The notes: a model not told the origin generated them from the sequence alone. A stretch of DNA of 64,000 nucleotides from Emticicia sp. BO119 (GCF_013912375.1 NZ_JACETV010000008.1:186001-250000); one strand, 5' to 3'; positions 16,058 to 25,353 are shown, numbered from the stretch's first letter. Numbers and translations are program-made.

Positions 16058-17167
16058 ATGGCTTTAAGCTTAGAAGAAATCAGAAGATATGATCGGCAAA
16101 TACTTCTGCCAGAATTAGGTTTGCAGGGGCAACAGAAGTTAAAACAAGCTAAAGTGCTTGTGATTGGTTGTGGTGGTCTTGGTAGCCCTGTGCTTCTATA
16201 TCTGGCCGCCGCAGGAGTCGGGACATTGGGAATCGTAGAAGATGATCGAATTTCCTTGAGTAATCTGCAAAGGCAGATTTTATATTCATCTGACAAGATA
16301 GGAAAACCTAAAATAGATGAAGCTGAAAAAAAACTGAAAGCACTGAATCCTTTAGTGACTATTGCTAAACATGAGGTTCGCCTATCTGCTGACAACGCAT
16401 TGGCGCTTATTCAGAAATATGACCTCGTGATAGACGGCACTGATAATTTCCCGACCCGCTATCTGGTGAATGATGCCTGTGTGATACTTGACAAACCTTT
16501 TGTCTATGGGGCTATTCATAGGTTTGAAGGGCAGGTAGCCTTATTTAATTATAAAGGTTCTTCTACCTATAGGGATTTATTCCCGGCACCTCCCCCACCT
16601 GAGCAAGCTCCCAATTGCTCTGAAGCTGGGGTTCTTGGCGTATTGCCCGGAATTATAGGCTCAATGCAAGCTCTGGAAGCTATTAAAGCTATTACTGCAA
16701 TCGGAGAGCCATTGGCGGGAAAATTATTGATGCTTGATACCTTGACTATGCAAAGCAGAACCCTGAAAGTGCCTAAAATACCAGATTCACCAAGTATTGA
16801 AAACCTGATAGACTATGAAGCTTTTTGTGGTATTAGGCTAAATGATGAGTTTCAGGATAATGAAATAACATACGAGCAATATCTTGATTTAATAGCAAAG
16901 CCCAAAATTAACGGAGAATCCCCTTTTCAACTAATTGATGTCAGGGAAGAGTACGAATTTGAAATGCATAACATTGGTGGAGAGTTAATGCCCCTCTCAG
17001 AAATAGAGAAGCATATCCCTAAAATCAGAAGAGATAAAACTGTGGTTATTCATTGTCAGAGTGGTATCAGAAGCCAGAGGGCTATTGATTTGCTACAGGA
17101 GCGATTCGGATACACAAATCTGCTTAATTTTGCAGGAGGTTTAAATGCTATATCAGACACATTGTAG
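16058..17167 (+). CDS. moeB: MoeB/ThiF-type adenylyltransferase fused to rhodanese
   Basis: A 369-residue E1-like enzyme that would adenylate the C-terminal Gly of a ubiquitin-like sulfur carrier (MoaD or ThiS) and pass sulfur to it. The ATP motif GCGGLGSP is near residue 37 and the conserved NLQRQ follows. DNFPTRYLVND marks the adenylate pocket, with a conserved Cys at 187 (APNCSEAG). The C-terminal rhodanese domain carries its Cys at 333 (HCQSGIRS). The four Cys that bind structural zinc in E. coli MoeB are missing: the CxxC sites read TYRD and PDSPSI. That may be normal for this lineage. The GreA-like gene starts 9 bp downstream. Confidence 0.9.
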   Translation: MALSLEEIRRYDRQILLPELGLQGQQKLKQAKVLVIGCGGLGSPVLLYLAAAGVGTLGIVEDDRISLSNLQRQILYSSDKIGKPKIDEAEKKLKALNPLVTIAKHEVRLSADNALALIQKYDLVIDGTDNFPTRYLVNDACVILDKPFVYGAIHRFEGQVALFNYKGSSTYRDLFPAPPPPEQAPNCSEAGVLGVLPGIIGSMQALEAIKAITAIGEPLAGKLLMLDTLTMQSRTLKVPKIPDSPSIENLIDYEAFCGIRLNDEFQDNEITYEQYLDLIAKPKINGESPFQLIDVREEYEFEMHNIGGELMPLSEIEKHIPKIRRDKTVVIHCQSGIRSQRAIDLLQERFGYTNLLNFAGGLNAISDTL

Positions 17168-17176
17168 ATTTGATTT

Positions 17177-17620
17177 ATGAAAGCAGAATTGTTAGAGAAA
17201 GTAAAACAGCTGGTCGAAAAACGTATGGATACCTCCTGGCAGGCGATGGAAGCTGCTAAAAACTCTGCTAATGAAGAAGGTAAAAGTTCGGCAGGAGATA
17301 AATATGAAACCGCCCGCGCGATGGGTCAGATAGACCGTGAAATGAACGGACGAATGTATGAACAAGCTCGTCAGGACAGGCTACTCTTAGAAAAAATAAA
17401 TCTTCAGCTTCCCTTTTTAAGTGTAGGTTTAGGTGCATTAGTTAAAACGACAATGGGTGATTTTTTCGTAGCTATTGGTGCAGGTGTTGTTACCTTGAAT
17501 GGTAAAAATATCATGGTAATATCTTCCCAATCACCTATAGGACAAATATTAATAGGTAAATCTCCTCAGGAAAGTTTTGAATTCAGAGGAAAAGCGTATG
17601 AGATTGTTTCGATTGATTGA
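17177..17620 (+). CDS. GreA/GreB-like small protein
   Basis: A 147-residue protein with an N-terminal coiled-coil-like segment (MKAELLEKVKQLVEKRMDT, then SAGDKYETARAMGQIDREM) and a C-terminal domain of strands ending SPIGQILIGKSPQESFEF. The order and the SPIGQILIGK phrase resemble transcription elongation factors GreA/GreB, whose coiled coil enters the polymerase channel. The usual acidic tip residues cannot be placed with confidence, and relatives in databases carry unrelated labels such as '3-oxoacyl-ACP synthase'. It begins 9 bp after the MoeB-like gene, so they probably share a transcript. Confidence 0.65.
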   Translation: MKAELLEKVKQLVEKRMDTSWQAMEAAKNSANEEGKSSAGDKYETARAMGQIDREMNGRMYEQARQDRLLLEKINLQLPFLSVGLGALVKTTMGDFFVAIGAGVVTLNGKNIMVISSQSPIGQILIGKSPQESFEFRGKAYEIVSID

Positions 17621-17628
17621 TTTAGAGT

Positions 17629-17756
17629 TTGCCTGAACTGTGATTGATTTGAGTATTACGCTGATTTTTTATAAAAGATAATTGTTCTGAAAGTATAACA
17701 ACCCTTTTAGAATCAAAAGAATCAGGTTAGTCAGTGAAATCAAAATTCAGCCACTT
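17629..17756. repeat. Dispersed imperfect inverted repeat, copy A
   Basis: The left arm (from about 17629, TTTGCCTGAACTGTGATT...) and the right arm (ending about 17756, ...AAAATTCAGCCACT) are imperfect complements over about 40 nt. Related arms occur at 35950-36090 and 39850-39990. It lies just after the GreA-like stop and just before the end of the convergent glycosyltransferase gene, so it may also terminate transcription. Confidence 0.6.
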
Positions 17757-17767
17757 CAATCATTAAG

Positions 17768-18514
17768 TTATTTTACCACCCATTGCAATACCTTCGATAA
17801 TGGTTTGGCATACAAGGTGTACCAGCGAGGGGTGATTTCATTGATTACCCAAGCCCGACGGTCTTCTTTATTGGCTCGGATACGATTCTTTAACGAAGCA
17901 TTACTGGTTCCGCCTGTACGCATTTTCATCAAAACTTCGGGTATATAAAAAGAAGATACATTATGCTTATATAGCATTCGAAGCATCAGTTCATAGTCTC
18001 CTGCACTTCTGAAAGAAGTATCATAAAGCCCAAAAGCATCATAAGCTGACTTTTTTAAAAAAAAGGCTGTATGTGGGGGCATCCAACCCATAAGAAAACG
18101 CCTTTTATCATATTTGCCTGATTTCCAGTTCCGAACTACCTTATTAATATCTTCGCTATCTACATAATATAAATCGCCATAGACAGAATCGGCCTTTGAC
18201 TCCTGAAAAGCTTTTGCCACTTTAGAAATTACCTGATTATCAGGGTAAAAATCATCTGAACCCATGATGCCTACCACCTCTCCGGTAGCCATAGCTACGC
18301 CCTTACTCATGGCTTCATAAATACCACTGTCTTTTTCAGAAACCCATTTTATTTTATTACCATACGATTTCAGAATATCTACTGTGCCATCTTTTGATGC
18401 ACCATCAGCTACAATGTATTCAATATCGGGGTAATCTTGTGAAAGTACACTCTCAATAGTATCACGGATAGTTGCAGCAGAATTATAAGCGGCAGTAACA
18501 ATTGAAATTTTCAT
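17768..18514 (-). CDS. Family 2 glycosyltransferase
   Basis: A 248-residue GT-A-fold glycosyltransferase, starting MKISIVTAAYNSAATIRDTI. The nucleotide-sugar-binding block is EYIVADGASKDGT and the DxD-like motif appears in GIMGSDDFY. The acceptor region includes DTSFRSAGDYELMLRML. Family 2 enzymes of this size add single sugars to surface polysaccharides or glycolipids, and the acceptor here is unknown. It lies 98 bp after the amidohydrolase gene on the same strand and may be part of the same transcript. No polysaccharide cluster surrounds it. Confidence 0.9.
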   Translation of the reverse strand: MKISIVTAAYNSAATIRDTIESVLSQDYPDIEYIVADGASKDGTVDILKSYGNKIKWVSEKDSGIYEAMSKGVAMATGEVVGIMGSDDFYPDNQVISKVAKAFQESKADSVYGDLYYVDSEDINKVVRNWKSGKYDKRRFLMGWMPPHTAFFLKKSAYDAFGLYDTSFRSAGDYELMLRMLYKHNVSSFYIPEVLMKMRTGGTSNASLKNRIRANKEDRRAWVINEITPRWYTLYAKPLSKVLQWVVK

Positions 18515-18612
18515 TAAGTAATATCAGATTCTTCAATCTGTAAGATTTATTATTAAGTATCAAAAATACAAAAGACAACTATAGAAAGGGAGTTTTTAAG
18601 GCATTTTGTTCT

Positions 18613-19437
18613 TTATAGACTATAAAAATGGGTGGCATTACCTCCAAAAAGCTTATCTTTTTCGGTTTTGTTTAATTTATCGAAATACGATTGCACGATA
18701 GATAACTGTTCTTCGTAAGCACCTGCCACTAAGCAGACAGGCCAGTCAGAGCCATACATAATTCTATCAGTGCCAAAAAATTCCAAAACTATGTCGAGAT
18801 AGATATAGAAGTCTTCCTTTTTCCATTTATACCAGTCTGCTTCGGTTACCATGCCTGAAATCTTGCAGAAAACATTTTTATGTCGGGCAATTTCCTTCAT
18901 GTAGTTAGACCATTTATTTACTTCCTTATTTTTAATATCAGGCTTGGCAATATGATCTATCACAAATTTATTGTCAGGGCATTGGCGAACTAAATGCAAG
19001 GCATCTCTCAATTGTTTCGGATATATCAGTATATCATAGGTATAATCAAAATCTACCAATTTCTTTATACCTTTAATAAAACTCTCTTGCTGCATAAAAC
19101 CAACAGGCTCACCTTGCACAATATGTCTGAAACCTTTCAGTTTGTCAAATTGCTTAAAATAACTCAAACGTTCCCATAAATTTTCTGCTTTTAGGTCAAC
19201 CCAACCCACTACGCCTTTAATGAAACTATATAACTCAGCAAATTTCAAAAAATCAAGATTTTCCTGCTCTGTCTGATTCACTTGCACCAATACACAACCA
19301 TCGAATCCGTTTTTTTGCAAAATGGGTTCTAAATCAGCAGGTAAGAAATCACGCTGAATAACCCTCATTGAATCGTCAATCCATGCATAATCTTTAGCTA
19401 TATAATGCCAGAAATGTTGATGTGCGTCTATAGTCAT
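18613..19437 (-). CDS. Amidohydrolase family 2 (TIM-barrel, lactonase-like)
   Basis: A 274-residue metal-dependent hydrolase. It starts MTIDAHQHFWHYIAKDYAW, with the HxH metal site at residues 6-8. It then shows VQVNQTEQENLDFL, FRHIVQGEP, FVIDHIAKPD and RIMYGSDWPVC, the last carrying the catalytic or metal-binding Asp. This pattern is that of the fuconolactonase / 2-pyrone-4,6-dicarboxylate lactonase group, so lactone hydrolysis in sugar-acid breakdown is the likely role. The gene begins 21 bp after the CruF-like gene ends, suggesting one operon with it and the kinase. Confidence 0.88.
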   Translation of the reverse strand: MTIDAHQHFWHYIAKDYAWIDDSMRVIQRDFLPADLEPILQKNGFDGCVLVQVNQTEQENLDFLKFAELYSFIKGVVGWVDLKAENLWERLSYFKQFDKLKGFRHIVQGEPVGFMQQESFIKGIKKLVDFDYTYDILIYPKQLRDALHLVRQCPDNKFVIDHIAKPDIKNKEVNKWSNYMKEIARHKNVFCKISGMVTEADWYKWKKEDFYIYLDIVLEFFGTDRIMYGSDWPVCLVAGAYEEQLSIVQSYFDKLNKTEKDKLFGGNATHFYSL

Positions 19438-19458
19438 TGAAATGAGCAGTTGAATAGA

Positions 19459-20085
19459 TTAATCAATAAAATTTTGTATGCCAAAAAAACAAATCTGTAA
19501 AACCAATAACCATAGGGCAATCGGGTTGTCTTTTCTGAATTTCATACTATGGAACAAAGTTAGTAAAACCGCCGAAACGATAAACCATGCTATATAATTA
19601 TCAACAGGCGGATTTGCTCCTTTCCATGACCACATATTCAGGCGGATAGCCACCGGTTCTACCAGAAAATCGAATAGGGTCATTACCAAAGCGCCATACA
19701 ATACTTTGATATAAATAGGTTGAGATGTGCGGCAAAAAGAACTTCCCACACAATACACTAATAAAAGCCAGTTTACACCAATCATAGGCGGCACTTCTAA
19801 AACCTTATAGCCTAAAGTAGTTTCATACTGATATTCACCAAAAATAATTCCGGTTTTTACACCTAATATTTCTATAGAAAAACCTGCAAGAAACGTAACA
19901 ACGCAAAAAATAATAAAACTCCGATTCCATTGCTGATGAAAATAGAGCAGAATAGCCAAAGAAGCTAACAGATTAAAGGGTGTCAGCCATTGAAACAGAT
20001 GCGTTATCTGTGGTATATTTAAGCCTATTAATCCAGCTGAGTACATAGCCGTAAGTAAGACTAAAAAAGGTAGAGGTTTATGCAT
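19459..20085 (-). CDS. Carotenoid biosynthesis protein (CruF / DUF422 family)
   Basis: A 208-residue membrane protein with about six or seven hydrophobic segments. Family motifs visible are FSIEILGVKTGIIFGEYQY, VPPMIGVNWLLL and MTLFDFLVEPVAIRLNMWSW. These match the DUF422/CruF group, which hydrates carotenoid end groups (C-1',2'). Cytophagales are commonly pigmented, which fits. The start is uncertain: the ATG at 20085 (MHKPLPFLVLL) is chosen, but an in-frame TTG at 20106 would overlap the kinase stop codon by 4 nt (TTGA) and could be translationally coupled. No other carotenoid genes are in the window. Confidence 0.85.
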   Translation of the reverse strand: MHKPLPFLVLLTAMYSAGLIGLNIPQITHLFQWLTPFNLLASLAILLYFHQQWNRSFIIFCVVTFLAGFSIEILGVKTGIIFGEYQYETTLGYKVLEVPPMIGVNWLLLVYCVGSSFCRTSQPIYIKVLYGALVMTLFDFLVEPVAIRLNMWSWKGANPPVDNYIAWFIVSAVLLTLFHSMKFRKDNPIALWLLVLQICFFGIQNFID

Positions 20086-20102
20086 ATTTGTACTCTGCTT
20101 TT

Positions 20103-20945
20103 TCAAATCGTATGATATTTTACCAAACCATCAATAGGAGTTACTAATATATTTCCGATTTGCAGTTTTTTACTTTCGGCTACTTTTCTCAAAATCTGCT
20201 GATAATAAAATCCGACAGAGCCTACAAAGTTAAGTTTTACATCAAAACACATGGGGTATTTCAGAATATACTTGTCAAAAAACAACCGAAAAGATTCTGT
20301 AGCTAAATTATAACAGAAGGAATCTTTTATATTATCAAAAATAAATTCAGAAAATGATGCAAAATATCTGTTAGGAAAGGGCTTATAGTAGGCATTATCC
20401 AGTACCATCAGTCGGTCCATTACTCCGTATTTTTCTTCAAATAACTGCCTGATGTCAGCTGGCATTTCTTTATGCAGATAGGATAGAACCAGTAATTTAC
20501 CTAAATGCCCCCCGCTGCCCTCATCTCCTAACCAAAAACCAAGAGGGGGTATCTGAAAAGTAATTCTCTCCCCATCAAAATAACAGGAATTAGAGCCTGT
20601 GCCTAAAATACAACCTATTCCCACCTGATGCCCACAAGCTGCTCTTGCTGCGCCTAATACATCGCTCTGCACATCAATATGCTCAACCTCATCAAAGACT
20701 TTCAGGAAAGCAGTGCTTAATATTCCAGCTTTTTCATCATTTGTAATGCCTGTTCCATAATAAAAAACCTTTGTAATTTTTCCTTTACAGTGTGGTAGGA
20801 GATTGGCTTGCATTTCAGTAGCTATTGCGTCAGCATCCTGATAATAGGGGCTGAAACCTACAGTCTGGGTTTGGCCTACAATGGTATTACCCTCAACGAT
20901 CCGCCAATCTGTTTTGGTTGAACCACTATCTGCAATTAATATCAT
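20103..20945 (-). CDS. BadF/BadG/BcrA/BcrD-family ATPase, N-acetylglucosamine kinase-like
   Basis: A 280-residue sugar kinase-like protein of the ASKHA fold. The phosphate-1 loop ILIADSGSTKTDWRIVEG opens the protein. GILGTGSNSCYFDG in outline (CILGTGSNSCYFDG) is the second phosphate motif, and PPLGFWLGDEGSGGHLGK is the family signature. NFVGSVGFYYQQIL lies near the adenosine site. Bacteroidota members of this kind phosphorylate N-acetylglucosamine or related amino sugars, probably from recycled cell wall. The ATG at 20945 is used because the longer open frame to 20990 would put 15 extra residues before the first strand. It leads a likely operon with the CruF-like and amidohydrolase genes. Confidence 0.85.
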   Translation of the reverse strand: MILIADSGSTKTDWRIVEGNTIVGQTQTVGFSPYYQDADAIATEMQANLLPHCKGKITKVFYYGTGITNDEKAGILSTAFLKVFDEVEHIDVQSDVLGAARAACGHQVGIGCILGTGSNSCYFDGERITFQIPPLGFWLGDEGSGGHLGKLLVLSYLHKEMPADIRQLFEEKYGVMDRLMVLDNAYYKPFPNRYFASFSEFIFDNIKDSFCYNLATESFRLFFDKYILKYPMCFDVKLNFVGSVGFYYQQILRKVAESKKLQIGNILVTPIDGLVKYHTI

Positions 20946-22283
20946 TTTGAATAAGGTTATACTTTGATATGTTGTTAATATTTTTGACACAAATTACACA
21001 AGGAATGTACTATACTATAAACTTTTTTAATTTAACTACTATAAAATGTCATCCTGTAGCCATCGAGCAGTCGGCCAATCCCGATTGGTGCGGCCTTTAT
21101 CAACCGGTTGTACACAGGTAGCTCAAACAGAGTAAAAGTTTAACAGCGTAGCACCATTCAATTTTCACTTCGTGATGTGTGGCAAGCCTCCAGTTTGATC
21201 AGCCATAGTTCAGGCTGATGGTTTTAGATCTGAAAAAGCTACACTCTGGTGCCGGCTATATCTATTTAGTGATTATACGGATTGTCTGGAAACATTGGCT
21301 GCGCTGCTATCATCTTTCAAAAGGTTCCCACCATATTGGTAACCTTTTTCGGTTCCTTTTCAACTCTTTTTACTTCTACAGACCTCAAAAATACCTTCTT
21401 GGTAAGTATAACCAATTGGTCTTTTAAACAGACTTCTAACTACCTTTATATCAGTCACTCTCCCTCCCATTCTGACATATTCCTGAAAACCCGGATACTT
21501 CTTTATCTATTTTTTATGGTAAGAGAATATACAAAAACCGGGCGAAGGTTTTATTGATTCCGCCCAATAGATATTAATTGCAAGCCTACCCGCCAGATTA
21601 TGAAATATAGTAGGCTATGCCTCTGCTAACTGTTTTGCGCTTGCATCTGTTTCTTTTTCTCTTTTTTCAGTGCTATAGTTGTTATATAGTTGTATTGTAA
21701 GACCGGGTGTATCCTAAATTTCTGGTTTTGGGTTGTGTTTTCCAAAGGTTTTGGGAGGTTTCTGGTAAAATTAAACTGTTGGAGGGATTAGACTTTTCAT
21801 AGAGACTCACTACTTTTCATCCCTATGAATAAAACAGTAAATAATTTTATAACAGAACGTCTATTCAAAATTTATTTCCTTGATCCTAATCAATTTCGAC
21901 AGGTTATACTTTTCTGATTTAATAGTTTATTTTACTTTCTATTTACTTGTGTATCTATACTATCAATACTTTTTTAATTGCTTTTGCATTGCGTTTTATA
22001 TGCTTTCTTAAGTGCTTTATCAGATTTTGACAGGGCAATTGTTGTAAATAAAGGATATAAGATTTTTTTCATTGATTCGTTCAGGATTTTCGTTGCTATT
22101 CAGGAACTGACATCTCTTGAGCAGGCCTAAACAACCTATTCTAAAGAAAAGGAATAATTCTGAACAATTCCTGTATGATAGAAAAGAAGCCCAATTGCTC
22201 TAATAAATTGTACCTCATTGCTCCCTTAGTATTCATTTTGATAATTCAACCGGTTATAAATATCTGACTTTTAGTTAATCTGA
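20946..22283. other. Gene-free stretch of about 1.3 kb, possible ncRNA or decayed sequence
   Basis: No convincing gene is visible on either strand. 21050-21300 looks less AT-rich than its surroundings and has potential stems, such as CCAATC-CC-GATTGG (21076-21089) and a bulged hairpin at 21319-21349. 21724-21756 has two copies of GGTTTTGGG. Short open frames occur (for example from the ATG at 21825), but they are broken by stops and resemble no family I know. It could hold a structured RNA, the remains of lost genes, or nothing. It separates two minus-strand transcripts. Confidence 0.4.
21319..21349 (+). terminator. Terminator-like hairpin in the gene-free stretch
   Basis: AAAAGGTT (21319-21326) pairs with AACCTTTT (21341-21348). 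An inner ACC/GGT pair sits above a CCC bulge, and a T run follows. A plus-strand terminator here would imply a plus-strand transcript from 21.0-21.3 kb, such as a small RNA. It has no annotated gene to serve. Confidence 0.35.
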
Positions 22284-25241
22284 TTAAAATCCTCCTAAGC
22301 CGTAAGTCTGGCGGCGGCGGCTTACTTTTAATTCTTGTAATAAAGAGCTTCTTACACGCAAATCGAATGAGTAGTTGCTTGAGCGAAGGTTATTTCCGGC
22401 AATTGGTGTCCAGTTAAAGCTCATATCCCAACAGTGCAACTCCCGGTGCAAGCTGATATTTGTTAAAGTAGCAGCCTTGAACTGAAAATCCCACCCCGTA
22501 TTAAAACCTATCTTCCATTTGGGTGTCAGACTAAAATCTCCTTGCACTGTAACCGCTTGTGTTATCTGCGCATCTGCCAACCCTTGTTTGGTGTAATTCA
22601 GGTTATAACTCAAACTCAAATTCCAGGGTATTGAAAAATCAACATACAATTCAGGATTAGCAGCCACAAACTTTTTCATAGCATCCATAGCAGGGTCTGT
22701 TGATTTTGTTTCCCTTGGTTTTGCTTTGGTTTTATCAAAGGTTGCGGGAGACAAACGTGTAGCAATAGCGATATTAGCCGATCGTAAGGTAGCCAGATTT
22801 CCTAAACTGAATTTTCCTGCTTCTGCTATTTTATAAAACCGGGTAATACGACCAGCAGGGTTTTGTGCCCTCAGTTGTGCGGTATTTTCTTGTCTATAGT
22901 AATAAGGATCAAAGCTACCTGAAAGGTTAATATTAACTAAATTTTTAAATAAATTCGTATTAGCCGCCATACTGATGTTCGATAGATTCATCGAATCTCC
23001 TAAGGCTAATAAATTATAACTGCCATTAATACCAAAGTTATCTAACAACGAAATCTTTTCAAAGGCTTTGGCAGCTGTATCAGACTTCGATCTCAATTTC
23101 GCTTCTAACTGATTGGTAATGCCAAATCCTATACTTCCTGATGCTCCGGCAGATGCTCCCAGTGTAGGGTACCTTGCCAGAAGTTTATTGATAGCCGTAC
23201 GCGTAATGATTCCATTAACAGTATCCTGGTCAATACGGACTACTTTATAATCAAATAGGTTTTTGGTAAAATCAGGCGCATAACTTACACTAATAGATGG
23301 AGCTAAAGTATGTCTGATTGCCTGTAGGCGGCCTTTACCTTTAAACTGATATGTACCATACACACGGGTATTCATACTACCCGAAACAGAGGTCTGATAA
23401 GTCGGGAAGAAACCTTTTACAGTATCTATTCTTACGGCATTCTGGCTTTCAATATATTCATAGCTCAATGCTTGTGTAAAAATATCGCCTCTTAAAGATA
23501 CGCTTGGTGTAAAGTTGATATAACGGGCAATCTTGAAGTTAGGTAAAGTAATTGGTAAAGAATAAGTAGTCCTAAACTGTCCATCAGCTAATATGTCACT
23601 TAAAGCACTTAAACTGTTAATTTTTCTTACATTGTTCAAACGTTCCTGTAATGCTTTCTGCTGGGCTCTTTGCTCTTCTGTTAAAGTCAGTGGATTTGCA
23701 TCACGTATTCTTATCTCTTCGGGTGTCAATGGTTTTGCCTCTATTGACTCATAGGTACCATCAGGTAATTGCCGAACAATTTTATACTCTGAATAACTGG
23801 TAATGCTGTTTACTTTAGTGTTGGTGGCCTGATAACCTCCGTTCACATTAAATCCTACCCTGAATGATTCGAACCAACGGCCTATCATCTTTTTCTCAGG
23901 TACAAATGGGTTAAATTGGTTTACACCTATGCTATAATTTAATGATGCGTCCATTTGCCCGGTCGTAAAGTTCTGAGAAATATTCAAGCCTGTGCTGGTT
24001 ACTACTTTCTGAGCAAAAGTACGCCCAAATTGTATGGAAGAATTTGAGCTACTACTCAGATAGTTGCTTACATCGGCCGTATTTACGTTGTTCCTGTTAA
24101 ACCCATTACTTCTCAGATTTACAGATGAAGAAAAACTCCGGTCCGGGCGTTTATTAGCAGGGGAGTGAGACCAGTTTAAACTAAAATCTTTAGCTGCGGT
24201 TTGGCCGGTTGAGGGGTCTATTACTTCAGCTACAGGCTTATTGTAATTATACTGAAAACTCAGATTACCTGAATATTTATACCGCTTAGAGTAACTCGAC
24301 TGAATACCTACGCCATAGCTACCCTTTGAATAAATCTGGGCTAATACTTTCGCCCCAATATTTTCGCTGATAGCAAAATAATAGCCGAAATCCCGGAAGT
24401 AGAATCCACGGTTACGGGGTTCTTCGCCATAAGATCCCATAATGATACCTGAAGTACCAATTTCTTTTTTCTTGGGTACAGGGAAAAAGCCAAAGGGCAG
24501 GCCGACAGGCAAGGGAACGCCACTCAATACAAAATTGAATGGCCCGGAGATAACCTGTTTTTTATTGACCAATTTGATTTTTCGGGCAGCAATATGAAAA
24601 TGCGGTTCTTTCAAATTACACGTTGTGTACTTGGCATGAACCAGATAGAGGTTATCGTCGGGGTCTTTTTTTACTTTTTCGCCTTGCACAAAACCTTCTC
24701 CTTGTTGAGTAACGATGTTTTTAATAATTGCCTTTCGGGATTTAAAATTATAGCGAATAGTATCTGTATTATACTTATCGCCAGACTGTGAGAACACAGG
24801 CTTTCCTTTCACTTTCTCGCCTTGTTTGGTAGTATCGGGCATCCCATGGGCAAAAATCTCATTTTTCCCCCAATCTAATCTGATATAGTCTGCATCCAAC
24901 TCAATATCCCCGTAAGTAACCTTGGCTTGCCCATAAAGATGAACTGTTTTGCCATCTACATCCATTATGGTTGAATCCTGTGCGGTGTACTTTACTGTCG
25001 ATTGCAGGCTGCTGTCTTTACTTTTCAGAGAGTCAGGAATAATAACTTTTACGGTATCTATTTTCTCAGCAAACAGTTTATTTCCTGTTACGGTGCGGGT
25101 TTTTCTTGTATTTTCAGGAAGTGGTTGTCCAAAGCCATTGTTTCCACCTGAACCAGCTCGCCGAAGTGGGTCTATTGACGGGAACTGTGCAAAGGCTGAA
25201 ACACTAAAAATAAAACTACAGACAATGAGGAAAAACTTCAA
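22284..25241 (-). CDS. lptD: LPS assembly outer-membrane protein LptD (Bacteroidota type)
   Basis: A 985-residue outer-membrane protein that inserts lipopolysaccharide into the outer leaflet. A signal peptide (MKFFLIVCSFIFSVSAFAQ) is followed by an OstA/LptA-like beta-jellyroll near residues 90-200 (DVDGKTVHLYGQAKVTYGDIELDADYI in outline, quoted in part). Then comes a long beta-barrel rich in alternating aromatic strands, ending LKVSRRRQTYGLGGF. The length suits Bacteroidota LptD, which are larger than the E. coli form. The start codon is TTG at 25241: upstream codons contain no ATG before a stop, and the signal peptide begins here. It is divergent from the amidase gene. Confidence 0.88.
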   Translation of the reverse strand: MKFFLIVCSFIFSVSAFAQFPSIDPLRRAGSGGNNGFGQPLPENTRKTRTVTGNKLFAEKIDTVKVIIPDSLKSKDSSLQSTVKYTAQDSTIMDVDGKTVHLYGQAKVTYGDIELDADYIRLDWGKNEIFAHGMPDTTKQGEKVKGKPVFSQSGDKYNTDTIRYNFKSRKAIIKNIVTQQGEGFVQGEKVKKDPDDNLYLVHAKYTTCNLKEPHFHIAARKIKLVNKKQVISGPFNFVLSGVPLPVGLPFGFFPVPKKKEIGTSGIIMGSYGEEPRNRGFYFRDFGYYFAISENIGAKVLAQIYSKGSYGVGIQSSYSKRYKYSGNLSFQYNYNKPVAEVIDPSTGQTAAKDFSLNWSHSPANKRPDRSFSSSVNLRSNGFNRNNVNTADVSNYLSSSSNSSIQFGRTFAQKVVTSTGLNISQNFTTGQMDASLNYSIGVNQFNPFVPEKKMIGRWFESFRVGFNVNGGYQATNTKVNSITSYSEYKIVRQLPDGTYESIEAKPLTPEEIRIRDANPLTLTEEQRAQQKALQERLNNVRKINSLSALSDILADGQFRTTYSLPITLPNFKIARYINFTPSVSLRGDIFTQALSYEYIESQNAVRIDTVKGFFPTYQTSVSGSMNTRVYGTYQFKGKGRLQAIRHTLAPSISVSYAPDFTKNLFDYKVVRIDQDTVNGIITRTAINKLLARYPTLGASAGASGSIGFGITNQLEAKLRSKSDTAAKAFEKISLLDNFGINGSYNLLALGDSMNLSNISMAANTNLFKNLVNINLSGSFDPYYYRQENTAQLRAQNPAGRITRFYKIAEAGKFSLGNLATLRSANIAIATRLSPATFDKTKAKPRETKSTDPAMDAMKKFVAANPELYVDFSIPWNLSLSYNLNYTKQGLADAQITQAVTVQGDFSLTPKWKIGFNTGWDFQFKAATLTNISLHRELHCWDMSFNWTPIAGNNLRSSNYSFDLRVRSSLLQELKVSRRRQTYGLGGF

Positions 25242-25345
25242 GCGATTATGATGATTTTAAAAATTATACTCAAAAACCTAAGACTTCCTCAAACTAAATG
25301 AGTGCTTTTACAAAAAGTTTATATTTTAAGTCGCGTCAAAAATAG

Positions 25346-25353
25346 TACTTTTG
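25346..25353 (+). promoter_or_regulatory. Probable -7 element for the amidase gene
   Basis: TACTTTTG matches the Bacteroidota -7 consensus TAnnTTTG. No clear TTG lies at the -33 distance (only TTT). Transcription from here would leave a leader of about 85 nt before the ATG at 25446. Confidence 0.35.

Noticed and set aside
16000-16395. 131-residue minus-strand open frame overlapping the MoeB start
   Set aside because: Opposite the strongly conserved MoeB ATP-binding region; composition is that of an antisense shadow.
21050-21350. Possible tRNA, tmRNA, RNase P or SRP RNA in the less AT-rich segment
   Set aside because: I find no TTCGA-type T arm, CCA end or conserved core of these RNAs; only generic hairpins.
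21218-21557. Short open frames of 69 and 91 residues on the plus strand in the gene-free stretch
   Set aside because: Low-complexity Ser/Thr/Phe-rich translations, overlapping each other in different frames, with a terminator-like hairpin inside; nothing resembles a known protein.
21100-22255. TCAACCGGTT at both 21100-21109 and 22246-22255 as possible element ends or target duplication
   Set aside because: A ten-base match within 1.3 kb is expected by chance at roughly this frequency, and no inverted ends or transposase lie between.
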